Shown one piece after another: positions 53,511 through 62,744 of a stretch of 64,000 nt of DNA. The first letter of the stretch is position 1. Each line of letters starts with the position of its first letter. Source of the stretch: HK1 sp965221725 (GTDB taxonomy: Bacteria; Pseudomonadota; Gammaproteobacteria; HK1); the NCBI GenBank assembly GCA_965221725.1, contig OZ244909.1:2108001-2172000 (forward strand), given 5' to 3'. The translations under genes and the position numbers were made by a program. The notes below the pieces were generated by a model. It worked only from the letters and a program-made list of their open reading frames with translations. It had not been told where the DNA came from and searched no databases.

Positions 53511-53585
53511 TTCAGCCCCTCCTTGTGGGTACCTTGACTGACGATGCACCGGGACGTCGCCGGGGTCCGGCTCTTCCCTCAATCC

Positions 53586-53664
53586 GGAAATTTCACCGAT
53601 TCACGGCTGCGGGCACGGATCCGGCCATCTGCGCGCCCCCGCTCCGCGAATGGGTGAAATTTCC
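53586..53664. mobile_element. Complete 79-bp dispersed repeat with 12-bp terminal inverted repeats (copy C)
   Basis: The ends are GGAAATTTCACC and GGTGAAATTTCC, perfect inverted repeats. The left half matches copy B (23014-23056) and the inverted right half matches copy A (20655-20695). It fills the ftsA-ftsZ spacer, ending three bases before the ftsA stop codon on the plus strand. It resembles a REP or MITE-type element and has no coding capacity. Confidence 0.7.
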
Positions 53665-53667
53665 GCT

Positions 53668-54900
53668 CTAATAGCTCCCATCGAACCAGCTCTTCATGCG
53701 CTTGAGGATCGCCCCGACCCCCTTGCCGTCCGCATCCGCCGGAATCCGGCGGATACCGTGCCGACGCCCGAACTGCAAAAGACCCACCCCGGTGGAATGG
53801 ATTGGGTTTCGAACCATGTCGGTCAGGCCGGAGACCGAGTGAGGCATACCGAGCCGCACGGGCATGTGCAGGATCTCCTCGGCCAGTCCGATCAGCCCTT
53901 CCATCTTCGAGCTGCCCCCGGTCAGCACCATGCCGGCCGCCACCAGATCCTCGAACCCGCTGCGGCGGAGCTCGGCCTGAACCAGGACGAGCAGCTCTTC
54001 GTAACGAGGCTCGACGACTTCGCCCAGAACCTGGCGGGCCAGCCGGCGCGGCGGCCGCTCGCCCACGCTCGGAACCTCGATGGTCTCGTCCGGCGCCGCC
54101 AGCTTCGCGAGCGCGCATGCGTGCCGGACCTTGATCTCCTCCGCGTACTGCGTCGGGGTGCGCAACGCCACCGCGATGTCGTTGGTGACGTGGTCCCCGG
54201 CAACGGGGATGACGGCGGTATGGCGGATCGCGCCGTCGCTGAACACGGCGATGTCGGTCGTTCCCCCGCCGATGTCGACGAGGCACACGCCGAGATCCTT
54301 CTCGTCATCGAGCAGCACCGCCTCGCTCGAGGCGAGCTGCTCGAGGATGATGTCGTCGACCTCCAGGCCGCAGTGACGCACGCACTTGGTGATGTTCTGC
54401 GCCGCGCTGACCGCCCCGGTGACCATGTGGACCTTCGACTCCAGGCGCACCCCCGACATTCCGGTGGGTTCCCTGATCCCTTCCTGGCCGTCGATGACGT
54501 ATTCCTGCGGGATGGTGTGGAGGATCTGCTGATCCGACGGAATCGCGACCGTGCGCGCCGCGTCGATGACCCGGCTCACATCGCTCGGCGCCACTTCCCG
54601 GTCGCGGATCGGCACCACCCCGTGGGAATTCAGGCTGCGGATGTGACTGCCCGCGATGCCGGTGAACACCGAGTGGATCTGGCATCCCGCCATCAGCTCC
54701 GCCTCCTCCACCGCGCGTCGAATCGACTGCACGGTGGACTCGATGTTCACCACCACCCCCCTCTTCAGCCCGCGCGAGGGGTGGATGCCCATGCCGACGA
54801 TCTCGATCCCGGCGCCATCCACGACCTCGCCGACAATGGCGGACACCTTCGACGTCCCGATGTCGAGACCGACGACCAGATTCTTGTCCGTCCGCTTCAT
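53668..54900 (-). CDS. ftsA: Cell division protein FtsA
   Basis: A 410-residue actin-like protein that ties FtsZ to the membrane. The nucleotide-binding motifs are LVVGLDIGTSKV and LVDIGGGTTDIAVF, with GMVLTGGSSKMEGL in the adenosine region and SHGVVPI in the SHS2 (1C) domain. The end GAILKRMKSWFDGSY is the membrane-binding amphipathic helix. ATG 54900 overlaps the ftsQ stop by four bases. The upstream part of the frame is a shadow of ftsQ. Confidence 0.97.
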   Translation of the reverse strand: MKRTDKNLVVGLDIGTSKVSAIVGEVVDGAGIEIVGMGIHPSRGLKRGVVVNIESTVQSIRRAVEEAELMAGCQIHSVFTGIAGSHIRSLNSHGVVPIRDREVAPSDVSRVIDAARTVAIPSDQQILHTIPQEYVIDGQEGIREPTGMSGVRLESKVHMVTGAVSAAQNITKCVRHCGLEVDDIILEQLASSEAVLLDDEKDLGVCLVDIGGGTTDIAVFSDGAIRHTAVIPVAGDHVTNDIAVALRTPTQYAEEIKVRHACALAKLAAPDETIEVPSVGERPPRRLARQVLGEVVEPRYEELLVLVQAELRRSGFEDLVAAGMVLTGGSSKMEGLIGLAEEILHMPVRLGMPHSVSGLTDMVRNPIHSTGVGLLQFGRRHGIRRIPADADGKGVGAILKRMKSWFDGSY

Positions 54901-55667
54901 GACTGCGCCCCGGCCGCGGCGTCGCCCCGTCTCATGCGCACCGCGAAGCCGGCGGGGTAGCGGAAATCGACACGCTCGACTTCCTGGAGACGGCCGCCCA
55001 TGACTTCGGCGAGCACCCTCATCCGATTCCCCGCGGCGCCGGCGACCGTCTCGGACCGCATGACCAGGCGCGCGCCGCCTTCGAGCGTCGCGTACAGCAC
55101 GCCCCGTGGCGTGAGCTCGGTGGCGACCGGGGTCATACCGAGGGGAGCGAGGATCCGGTCGAGCGCACGGTGCAGATCGAGCACCCGCTGCTCGGAGCCC
55201 TCGGGACCGGTGAACAGCGGCAGGGATTCGGCGGACCCGGCGCCGCCCATCGGGGAGAAGTGCGTACCGTCGACTTCGATGAAACCCCCACTCGCCCAGC
55301 GCGCGATGGCCACACGCTCGATCACGAAGATATCGACGCGGTCCGGCCACACGCGTCGCACCGTCGCCTCGCGCACGCCGGGCACCGCGAGCGCGGCACG
55401 CCGCAACGCCTCGAGGTCGACGCGGAGCAGCCCGGAGACGAGCAGGGGCGCTACTGCGCGCTCGATGTCCGCTTCCGAGACCCGGACGAATTCGCCGCTG
55501 ATCTGCACCGACCGCACCGGCAAGGTAACGACGCCGGTGGCGATCGGCACCGCAACGCCGAGCGCGATCATGACCGCGAACCCGGCCAGCGCCGCTCGGC
55601 GGACGCGGGGGACGGGGCGCGGAGGCACGCGCTCGTCCGGAGCGGGTTCGGGGGTCGGGACGCTCAT
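54897..55667 (-). CDS. ftsQ: Cell division protein FtsQ
   Basis: A 256-residue bitopic protein that bridges early and late divisome parts. A short cytoplasmic arm rich in Pro and Arg is followed by one membrane helix (LAGFAVMIALGVAVPIA), the POTRA domain (VRSVQISGEFVRVSEADIER), and the beta domain (VREATVRRVWPDRVDIFVIE, ASGGFIEVDGTHF). The stop overlaps ftsA and the start overlaps ddl, each by four bases. Confidence 0.93.
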   Translation of the reverse strand: MSVPTPEPAPDERVPPRPVPRVRRAALAGFAVMIALGVAVPIATGVVTLPVRSVQISGEFVRVSEADIERAVAPLLVSGLLRVDLEALRRAALAVPGVREATVRRVWPDRVDIFVIERVAIARWASGGFIEVDGTHFSPMGGAGSAESLPLFTGPEGSEQRVLDLHRALDRILAPLGMTPVATELTPRGVLYATLEGGARLVMRSETVAGAAGNRMRVLAEVMGGRLQEVERVDFRYPAGFAVRMRRGDAAAGAQS

Positions 55668-56623
55668 CGGAGACTGGTCTCCAGAATCCGCCACACCAGA
55701 TCGTCGTAGCCGACCCCCACGGCTTGCGCCGCCATCGGCACCAGGGAGTGGCTGGTCATGCCGGGCGCGGTGTTCACGTCGAGGAACTGGGGGGTTCCGG
55801 CGCCGTCGCAGATGAAGTCGACCCGCCCCCACCCCGACGCTCCGAGCACATCGAACGCCGACCTCGCGAGCCGCTTGAACCCGGCTTCGACGGGTTCGTC
55901 GAGGCCGCACGGGCAGTGGTACTGCGTACCGGCGCCTTCGGCGTACTTCGCCTCGTAGTCGTAGAGCTCGTTCGGCGTCCCGAGCCGAATCAGCGGGAAC
56001 TCGGTGTCACCCAGAATCGCCGCGGTGTACTCGGGGCCGCTCACGAACGGCTCCGCGATCACCTGGTCGTCGTGGCGCAATGCCTCGAACCAGCCCCGGT
56101 GCAGCGACTCGTCGTCGTGGACCTTCGAAATTCCGATGGTGGAGCCCTCGTGCACTGGCTTCACGACCAGCGGCCAGCCGAGCGCTTCGCCGACCCCGGC
56201 AAGCCGCCGTTCGCAGTCGAGCATGACGAACTCGGGGGTCGGGATCCCGCAGGCGCGCCACACGAGCTTCGCGCGATGCTTGTCCATCGCCAGCGACGAC
56301 CCGAGCACCCCGCTTCCGGTATACGGAATCCGCAGCGTGTCGAGCGCACCCTGGATCGTCCCGTCCTCGCCTCCGCGCCCGTGCAGAGCGATGAAGACGC
56401 GATCGAAGGCGCCGCGCCCGATCCGATCGAGGACGTCATCGCCGCAATCGATACCGTGGGCGTCGACGCCGAGACGTTGCAGCGCACCGAGCACCCCGGC
56501 GCCGCTCACCAGCGACACCTCGCGCTCGGCCGAGGCCCCGCCGTAGAGCACGGCGACCCGCCCGAACGCCGAAGGCTGCGACAGACGCCGGGGGGCGAGG
56601 CTCGGCCGAGACGAGGGAGTCAT
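55664..56623 (-). CDS. ddl: D-alanine--D-alanine ligase
   Basis: A 319-residue ATP-grasp enzyme that makes D-Ala-D-Ala for peptidoglycan. FGRVAVLYGGASAEREVSL is the standard start of the fold (about residue 20), HGRGGEDGTIQGALDTLRIP and the ATP-binding VVKPVHEGSTIGIS follow, and the end contains DVNTAPGMTSHSLVP. It has a slightly long N-terminus of about 20 residues. It overlaps both murB and ftsQ by four bases. Its place in the wall cluster suggests the DdlB type. Confidence 0.95.
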   Translation of the reverse strand: MTPSSRPSLAPRRLSQPSAFGRVAVLYGGASAEREVSLVSGAGVLGALQRLGVDAHGIDCGDDVLDRIGRGAFDRVFIALHGRGGEDGTIQGALDTLRIPYTGSGVLGSSLAMDKHRAKLVWRACGIPTPEFVMLDCERRLAGVGEALGWPLVVKPVHEGSTIGISKVHDDESLHRGWFEALRHDDQVIAEPFVSGPEYTAAILGDTEFPLIRLGTPNELYDYEAKYAEGAGTQYHCPCGLDEPVEAGFKRLARSAFDVLGASGWGRVDFICDGAGTPQFLDVNTAPGMTSHSLVPMAAQAVGVGYDDLVWRILETSLR

Positions 56624-57606
56624 CGCCCCCTGCCCCCGTCGGCCGGTTCCCCGACGATGCGCACCTCGGGTTCGAGACGCACCCCCTGGCATCGTTCGAC
56701 CTCTGCCGTCACCGTCGCGATGAGCGCCTCGACGTCCGCCGCCCGCGCGCCCGCGTCGTTGATGATGAAGTTCGCGTGCTTTTCGGAGATCACGGCACCG
56801 CCGATGCGGCGACCCTTGAGCCCGCTGGCCTCGATGAGGCGCCCCGCGTAGTCGCCGGGCGGGTTGCGGAACACCGAGCCGCAGCTTCGCGCACCGGTCG
56901 GCTGGGCCGCCGCGCGCTCGGCGAGCAACCGGCGAATACGGGTTCCGGCGCGTCGCTGCCCATCCGGTTCGAGCCCAAGACGGCAGGACACGAACCACTC
57001 GTGGCGGGGACCGTCCACGATCCGGTATCCGTAGCGATAGTCCGCCGCCGGCCGCCACCGCCGCTCGCCGCCCGCGTCGATGGTCTCGACTTCGCTCACC
57101 GCGGGCCATGTCTCCGCCCCGAAGGCGCCGGCATTCATCGCGAGCGCCCCCCCCATCGAGCCGGGAATACCGGCCAGGAACTCGCACCCGGTCAGCCCGT
57201 GACGCGCCGCGAACCTGGCCACACGCGGACCGGCGGCGCCGGCTTGCACCTGGAGCGTCGTCGGGCCGAGGCGCTCGACCGCACGCAGTCGGATGGTCGA
57301 GATCACGGTGCCGCGCACCCCGCCGTCCCGCACCAGCAGATTGCTGCCGAGTCCGATCCACAACCGGGGTTCGTCCCGGGGGAGTTCTGCGAGGAATGTC
57401 GCCAGTTGGCGAATGTCGGCCGGCTCGAAATACCGATCCGCGAGGCCACCGATCCCCCACGCGGTGTGCCGGGCGAGGGGTTCGCGGTGACGCAGCGTCC
57501 CGGCGGGGCCTGCCGTCGCCGGGCCATCCGCGACACCGTACGCGCCCGGGGAGACGCCGGCGCCATCGCATCCACCTCCGGACGGACTCGCGCTGACCTG
57601 GAGCAT
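56620..57606 (-). CDS. murB: UDP-N-acetylenolpyruvoylglucosamine reductase
   Basis: A 328-residue FAD enzyme that reduces UDP-GlcNAc-enolpyruvate to UDP-MurNAc. FAD-binding motifs are WIGLGSNLLVRDGGVRGTVI (in part: GLGSNLLV) and GIPGSMGGALAMNAGAFG. The catalytic Ser lies in ARSCGSVFRNP and the late Glu in GVRLEPEVRIVGE. ATG 57606 shares one base with the murC stop (TGATG). About 45 extra Gly/Pro-rich residues precede the conserved HTAWGIGGLADRYFEP region, so the true start might be further in, but no good alternative was seen. Confidence 0.93.
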   Translation of the reverse strand: MLQVSASPSGGGCDGAGVSPGAYGVADGPATAGPAGTLRHREPLARHTAWGIGGLADRYFEPADIRQLATFLAELPRDEPRLWIGLGSNLLVRDGGVRGTVISTIRLRAVERLGPTTLQVQAGAAGPRVARFAARHGLTGCEFLAGIPGSMGGALAMNAGAFGAETWPAVSEVETIDAGGERRWRPAADYRYGYRIVDGPRHEWFVSCRLGLEPDGQRRAGTRIRRLLAERAAAQPTGARSCGSVFRNPPGDYAGRLIEASGLKGRRIGGAVISEKHANFIINDAGARAADVEALIATVTAEVERCQGVRLEPEVRIVGEPADGGRGR

Positions 57607-59066
57607 CACGACACCGCCTCCAGGCAAGCCGGCGCAAGCGCCCGACAGATTGCTTCCGGGGCCGAGCCGATGTCGCCGGCGCCGAGCGTGAGGACCACGT
57701 CTCCGGGGTGCGCGAGATCCGCGGCCAGCGCCTCGAGGTCCGTAACGCTCTGTGCAAACAGGGGTTCGACTCTTCCCCGGGCCCGGATTGCCCGGCACAG
57801 CGCCCGCCCGTCGGCGGCGGGGAGCGGCGCCTCGCCCGCCGGATACACCTCGAGAACCACCAGCACCTCCGGACCGGACAGCACCGCCGCGAAGTCATCC
57901 ATGAGATCCCTGGTACGCGAGTACCGATGGGGCTGGAAGAACACCAGCAGCCGGCGCCCGGGCCAGCCCGCCCGCACCGCCTGCAGCGTCGCCTCGATCT
58001 CGCGCGGATGATGGGCGTAGTCGTCGATGACGGTGACCGGCCCCCCTGCGTATTCGAAGGTCGCGACCACCTGGAGGCGCCGGCCGATCCCCTGGAACGA
58101 CTCGAACGCCCGCGCGATGTCGGCTTCGGAGACACTCAGCTCCCGGGCGACCGCGATTGCCGCGAGCGCATTGAGGACGTTGTGGCGGCCGGGGAGGTTG
58201 AGGTTGAGCTCCATCGGCGCGGAGAAACCCGCTCCGGCCACCGTGAACCGGGTGCGTGGACCCTCGGCGACGATCCCGGTCGCCACAAGGTCCGCGTCGG
58301 TGTCGATTCCATAGGTCACGATCGATCGGGCCACCGAGGGCAGGGACTCGCGAACATGTCGATCGTCGATGCAGAGCACCGCGAGCCCGTAGAAGGGCAG
58401 CCGATGGAGAAATTCGAGATACGCGCCGCGCAGCCGCTCGAAGTTCCCGTCGTAGGTCGACATGTGATCGGCATCGATGTTGGTGACCACGGCCATGATG
58501 GGGTGAAGCAACAGGAACGAGGCGTCGCTCTCGTCGGCCTCGGCCACGAGGTAGTCACCCGCGCCCAGCCTCGCGTTCGTACCGGATCCGAGCAGGCGCC
58601 CCCCGATGACGAACGTGGGATCGAGCCCCCCGGCCGCCAGCAGGCTGGCCACGAGGCTCGTGGTGGTGGTCTTGCCGTGGGTTCCCGCCACCGCGATGCT
58701 GTAGCGGAACCGCATGAGTTCGGCCAGCATCTGCGCGCGCGGCACCACCGGGATGTGCCGGCGCCGTGCCTCGACCACCTCCGGGTTGTCCGGGCCGATC
58801 GCGGCCGACACCACCACCGCGTTGGCGCCCGCAACGTGGGCCGGGTCGTGGCCGATGTCCACATGCACCCCGAGACCGCGCAGCCGCGTGGTCATCGCGC
58901 CGGCGACGCAGTCGGACCCGGTGACCTCCAGACCCACGGTGTGCAACACCTCCGCGATGCCGCCCATCCCCGCCCCGCCGATGCCGACGAAGTGGATGCG
59001 GCGCGCGCGCCGCATGGCGGTTCGCCGAGCGGCGATCTGCGCCCGGAAAAAGGCCCGCTCAACCAC
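57606..59066 (-). CDS. murC: UDP-N-acetylmuramate--L-alanine ligase
   Basis: A 486-residue Mur ligase that adds L-Ala to UDP-MurNAc. RIHFVGIGGAGMGGIAEVL is the N-terminal signature, the P-loop is GTHGKTTTTSL, followed by EADESDASFL, NIDADHMSTYD and DDYAHHPREIEATL. GTG 59066 is chosen because GGAGG lies six bases upstream and it overlaps murG by eight bases; the internal ATG 59015 has no ribosome site. The length is close to E. coli MurC (491). Confidence 0.94.
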   Translation of the reverse strand: MVERAFFRAQIAARRTAMRRARRIHFVGIGGAGMGGIAEVLHTVGLEVTGSDCVAGAMTTRLRGLGVHVDIGHDPAHVAGANAVVVSAAIGPDNPEVVEARRRHIPVVPRAQMLAELMRFRYSIAVAGTHGKTTTTSLVASLLAAGGLDPTFVIGGRLLGSGTNARLGAGDYLVAEADESDASFLLLHPIMAVVTNIDADHMSTYDGNFERLRGAYLEFLHRLPFYGLAVLCIDDRHVRESLPSVARSIVTYGIDTDADLVATGIVAEGPRTRFTVAGAGFSAPMELNLNLPGRHNVLNALAAIAVARELSVSEADIARAFESFQGIGRRLQVVATFEYAGGPVTVIDDYAHHPREIEATLQAVRAGWPGRRLLVFFQPHRYSRTRDLMDDFAAVLSGPEVLVVLEVYPAGEAPLPAADGRALCRAIRARGRVEPLFAQSVTDLEALAADLAHPGDVVLTLGAGDIGSAPEAICRALAPACLEAVS

Positions 59067-60135
59067 GGGCCACCTCCAGACAGTGTTCCGCCACCCGCTG
59101 GGTGGCATCGCGCACCGCGGTGTCGTACGCGGCCCGCGCCATCGCTTCGATCCGCGCCCGATCCCCGTGCAGCTCATCGAGGATCGCGGCCAGCGAGCCC
59201 GCATCGAAGCGATCCTCGGCAAGCAGGAGGGCGCCGGCACGATCGGCGAGCCAGCGCGCGTTGCGGTGCTGGTGATCGTCGGTGGCGTACGGAAACGGTA
59301 CGAGGATGGAGGCCACACCGACCGCCGCAAGCTCCGCCACGGTCATCGCGCCGGCCCGACAGACCGCCACGTCGGCCCACGCGTAGGCGGCGCCCATGTC
59401 TTCGATGTATCCGGTGACCACCGCGTCGACTCCGAGCGCGGCATAGGCGTCGCGGGCCGCGTTCAGGTGAGCCGGACCGCACTGGTGTCGGACCACGACC
59501 CGGGCGGCGAGCGAATCGATCGCGAGGGCGCGAGGCACCACCTCGTTCAGCACGCGAGCGCCCTGACTCCCGCCGATCACCAGCACCCGGAGACGATCCT
59601 CGCGGCGCGCGAGGCGCGCCTCCGGCGCCGGAGCGTGCGCGAGCGCCTCGCGCACCGGATTGCCGGTATGGATCGCGCGCCTGGCGGGCGCGAAGCTCGT
59701 GGGAAACGCTTCGAGGACGCGAGTCGCGAATCGGGCCAGAATCCGGTTCGTCAGACCCGGCACCGCGTTCTGCTCGTGAATGACGAGCGGAACCCCGAGC
59801 ATCCGCGCCACCAGCCCCCCGGGCCCGGCGCCGTAGCCGCCCATGCCGAGCACCACCTGAGGCCGCACCCGGGCCAGCACCGCCACCGCGCCAAGCGCCG
59901 AGCGCAGGAGCAGCAGTGGCGCGGCCAGCCATCGCGCGACTCCCTTCCCGCGCAGCCCCGCCACCTTCGAGACGTGGAACGGAAATCCGGCCGCCGGCAC
60001 CAGGCGGGATTCGAGGCCCACGGCGGTGCCGAGCCACGAGACGTCGACACCCATCGAGCGCAGCCGCTCGGCGACCGCCAGGGCCGGATAGACGTGCCCA
60101 CCGGTACCGGCAGCGACCACCAGGAGCCTCGTCAT
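59059..60135 (-). CDS. murG: UDP-GlcNAc transferase MurG (lipid II synthesis)
   Basis: A 358-residue peripheral membrane glycosyltransferase (GT-B fold) that turns lipid I into lipid II. VVAAGTGGHVYPALAVAE is the first glycine-rich loop, LGMGGYGAGPGG the second and IGGSQGAR the third. The donor site includes CRAGAMTVAELAAVGVASIL and PYATDDHQHRNA. It overlaps ftsW by four bases and murC by eight. Confidence 0.96.
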   Translation of the reverse strand: MTRLLVVAAGTGGHVYPALAVAERLRSMGVDVSWLGTAVGLESRLVPAAGFPFHVSKVAGLRGKGVARWLAAPLLLLRSALGAVAVLARVRPQVVLGMGGYGAGPGGLVARMLGVPLVIHEQNAVPGLTNRILARFATRVLEAFPTSFAPARRAIHTGNPVREALAHAPAPEARLARREDRLRVLVIGGSQGARVLNEVVPRALAIDSLAARVVVRHQCGPAHLNAARDAYAALGVDAVVTGYIEDMGAAYAWADVAVCRAGAMTVAELAAVGVASILVPFPYATDDHQHRNARWLADRAGALLLAEDRFDAGSLAAILDELHGDRARIEAMARAAYDTAVRDATQRVAEHCLEVARG

Positions 60136-61316
60136 GGCGCTGCCTCGCTTCGCACCGTTCTGCGCTCGTGATCGATGCGAATCAGAATCCCGATGCCCAC
60201 CGCGCTCGCCAGCAGGTTCGAACCGCCGTAGCTCATCAACGGCAGGGTAAGGCCCTTGGTCGGCAACGCACCGATGTTGACCCCGATGTTGACGAACGCA
60301 TGCAGCCCGAGCAGCAGCCCGATGCCGTATGCGAGGAACGCCGCGAACGGCGACTGCGCCGCCTCGGCGTGGCCACCGATGGCCAGGGCGCGAAGCACAA
60401 TGAACGTATAGAGCCCCACGATGGTCAACATGCCGACCAGGCCGAATTCCTCCGCCAGCACCGCGAAGAGGAAGTCGGTGTGCGCCTCCGGCAGGTAGAA
60501 CAGCTTCTGCACGCCTTCGCCCAGCCCTACTCCGAACCAGCCTCCCCGGCCGATCGCGATCAGCGACTGGGTGAGCTGGAATCCACTGCCGAACGGGTCG
60601 GCGAAGGGGTCGATGAAGGACGTGAGCCGAAGGAGGACATATTCCTTGTGCAGCAGGACCGCGACCGCCAGTGCAAGCACCACCGCGCCCCCCAGGGCCG
60701 TGTGGCGGTTCAGGGGAACCCCCGCCAGGAACAGCATGGCGAACACGGTGCCGCACAGGACGAAGATCGCGCCGTGATCCGGTTCCAGCAACAGCAGTAC
60801 GGAAACCATCCCCAGCACCGCCAGCGGCTTGAACACGCCGGCCGGCGCGACCCGGATCGCTTGCGGGCGCCGCGCGATGTCGCGCGCGAGCCAGAGCACG
60901 AAGGCCAGCTTTGCGAACTCGGACGGCTGGATGTTGAGCGCGCCGACCCCGAGCCATCGGGTGGCGCCGTTGACCGTGCGCCCGACACCGGGCACCAGCA
61001 CCAGCACCAGCAGCGCGCCGGTAGCGATCAGCAGGATCGGCGCGGCACGCTCCCAGGACCGGACCGGAAACCGCGCGGCGAGCACCAGCGCGGCCACCGC
61101 CACGGCGACGTGCATCGACTGGCGCCAGAAGTAGTGGAGCGGGTCGCCGTACGCCCGGGCCGCGATCGACGTGGACGCGGATGCCACCATGGCCAGGCCG
61201 ATCGCGACCAGCGCGGCCACCACCAGAACGAACGGGAGGTCGTAACGCCAGGCGAACGCGGTGCGGTCGACGGCCAGGGCCCGCGGCAACGCCTGCGATC
61301 CGTGCGTCTCGCTCAC
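60132..61316 (-). CDS. ftsW: SEDS peptidoglycan glycosyltransferase FtsW
   Basis: A 394-residue inner-membrane protein with about ten helices that polymerises lipid II at the septum. NGATRWLGVGALNIQPSEFAKL (in part: GALNIQPSEFAKL), LEPDHGAIFV and the AHTDFLFAVLAEEFG segment carry the conserved residues of SEDS proteins, with the catalytic Asp expected in the DPFADPFGSGFQ loop region. GTG 61316 overlaps the murD stop (GTGA). The partner FtsI should lie upstream, outside the window. Confidence 0.95.
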   Translation of the reverse strand: MSETHGSQALPRALAVDRTAFAWRYDLPFVLVVAALVAIGLAMVASASTSIAARAYGDPLHYFWRQSMHVAVAVAALVLAARFPVRSWERAAPILLIATGALLVLVLVPGVGRTVNGATRWLGVGALNIQPSEFAKLAFVLWLARDIARRPQAIRVAPAGVFKPLAVLGMVSVLLLLEPDHGAIFVLCGTVFAMLFLAGVPLNRHTALGGAVVLALAVAVLLHKEYVLLRLTSFIDPFADPFGSGFQLTQSLIAIGRGGWFGVGLGEGVQKLFYLPEAHTDFLFAVLAEEFGLVGMLTIVGLYTFIVLRALAIGGHAEAAQSPFAAFLAYGIGLLLGLHAFVNIGVNIGALPTKGLTLPLMSYGGSNLLASAVGIGILIRIDHERRTVRSEAAP

Positions 61317-62737
61317 CGGGCGTTCCTCCCGAGCACCAGCCGCCGAAACGCATCTCCGCGGGCCTCGAAGTCCGCGAACATGTCGAAGCTCGCGCAGGCG
61401 GGTGAGAACAGCACGCTGTCGCCGGCGGCGGCCACCGACGCCGCGATGTCCACGGCGTCCGGAAGGTCCCGGGCATGCCTGACCTCGGTGCTCCCCCCGA
61501 GGGCCGCCGCCAGCGCGCCGGCATCGCGCCCGATGAGCACGGCGCACCGCACGTGGCGGCGCGCCGGCCGGCCGAGCGGCGCGAAGTCCGCTCCCTTGCC
61601 GATCCCGCCGGCGATCAGCACTACCGGCGCTTGCGCCCCGATCCCTTCGATCGCCGCCACCGCCGCCCCGACGTTGGTGCCCTTGGAATCGTTGATCCAG
61701 CGAACGCCCCGGTGCATGGCGACCGTCTCGCACCGGTGCGGCAAGCCTGTGAACCCTTCCACCGCGCCCACCATGGCGCGGACCCGAAGCCCGATTGCAT
61801 CGCCCAGGGCGAACGCGGCCAGCACGTTGGCGACGTTGTGCATGCCCGCCAACGACACCGCCCCGACCGGCATGACGGGCTCACCGTGCCGCATGATCCT
61901 CGCCGTGTCCCCGGGCCCTTCGACGTACCAGTGCGCGCCGGGCCGGTGGCTCGTGCTGAAGCCGATCCTCCGGCCCCGGTCGCCGCCGAGCCGCGCCGCC
62001 CGCGGATCGTCGAGATTCGTGATCACCACCGTGTCGCCTTCGAGCGCGCGGCTTTTCGCCGCGACGTAGGCATCCAGGCTCTCGTAGCGATCCATGTGAT
62101 CGGCGCTGATGTTCAACACCGTGGCCGCCACCGGGCGCAGCGCGCCGGTCGTCTCGAGCTGGAAGCTCGAAAGCTCCAGAACGTAGAGCTCGTGGCCGCG
62201 GCCGAGCAGCGTGAGCGCCGGCGGACCGAGGTTGCCGCCACTGCCCACCCGGATGCCGTCGCTCCGCGCCATGGCCGCCACCAGCGACGTCACTGTGCTC
62301 TTCCCGTTCGAGCCGGTGATCGCGATCACCGGCGCGTCGGCGGCGCGCGCGAACAGCTCGATATCACCGACGATGGGAACGCCGCGGGCCGCCGCCGACT
62401 GCAATGCCGGCTCCCGTACCGATACGCCGGGACTCACGACGATCTCGGCAGCGGTGTCGAACGCCGGTACTTCGAAGTCACCGCAGCGGATCTCGACCTC
62501 GGGGAACTCCGACTCGACCGTGGCCCGGCATGGCGGATGCCGGCGCGAGTCCACCGCGACGATCCTCCGCCCCCGATCGCCAGGGCCATCCGGGCCATCC
62601 GGGCGGCCGGAAGCGGCGAGGTGACGCACGCACGACAGCCCGGTCGCTCCCAGCCCGACCACCAGCACGTGTCCGGCCGGCGACATGGCGCGCACCCGGT
62701 CGGGGCGGACGGTGCCGATGGTGTGGTGCGCGTTCAT
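61313..62737 (-). CDS. murD: UDP-MurNAc-L-Ala--D-glutamate ligase
   Basis: A 474-residue Mur ligase that adds D-Glu. VLVVGLGATGLSCVRHLA is the N-terminal nucleotide loop, GSNGKSTVTSLV the P-loop, LELSSFQLETT and NISADHMDRY follow, and the C-terminal domain holds NDSKGTNVGAAVAAI and LFSPACASFDMF. A Gly/Asp-rich insertion (PDGPDGPGDRGRR) makes it slightly longer than E. coli MurD (438). It begins seven bases after mraY ends. Confidence 0.96.
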   Translation of the reverse strand: MNAHHTIGTVRPDRVRAMSPAGHVLVVGLGATGLSCVRHLAASGRPDGPDGPGDRGRRIVAVDSRRHPPCRATVESEFPEVEIRCGDFEVPAFDTAAEIVVSPGVSVREPALQSAAARGVPIVGDIELFARAADAPVIAITGSNGKSTVTSLVAAMARSDGIRVGSGGNLGPPALTLLGRGHELYVLELSSFQLETTGALRPVAATVLNISADHMDRYESLDAYVAAKSRALEGDTVVITNLDDPRAARLGGDRGRRIGFSTSHRPGAHWYVEGPGDTARIMRHGEPVMPVGAVSLAGMHNVANVLAAFALGDAIGLRVRAMVGAVEGFTGLPHRCETVAMHRGVRWINDSKGTNVGAAVAAIEGIGAQAPVVLIAGGIGKGADFAPLGRPARRHVRCAVLIGRDAGALAAALGGSTEVRHARDLPDAVDIAASVAAAGDSVLFSPACASFDMFADFEARGDAFRRLVLGRNAR

Positions 62738-62744
62738 GCCGCCG

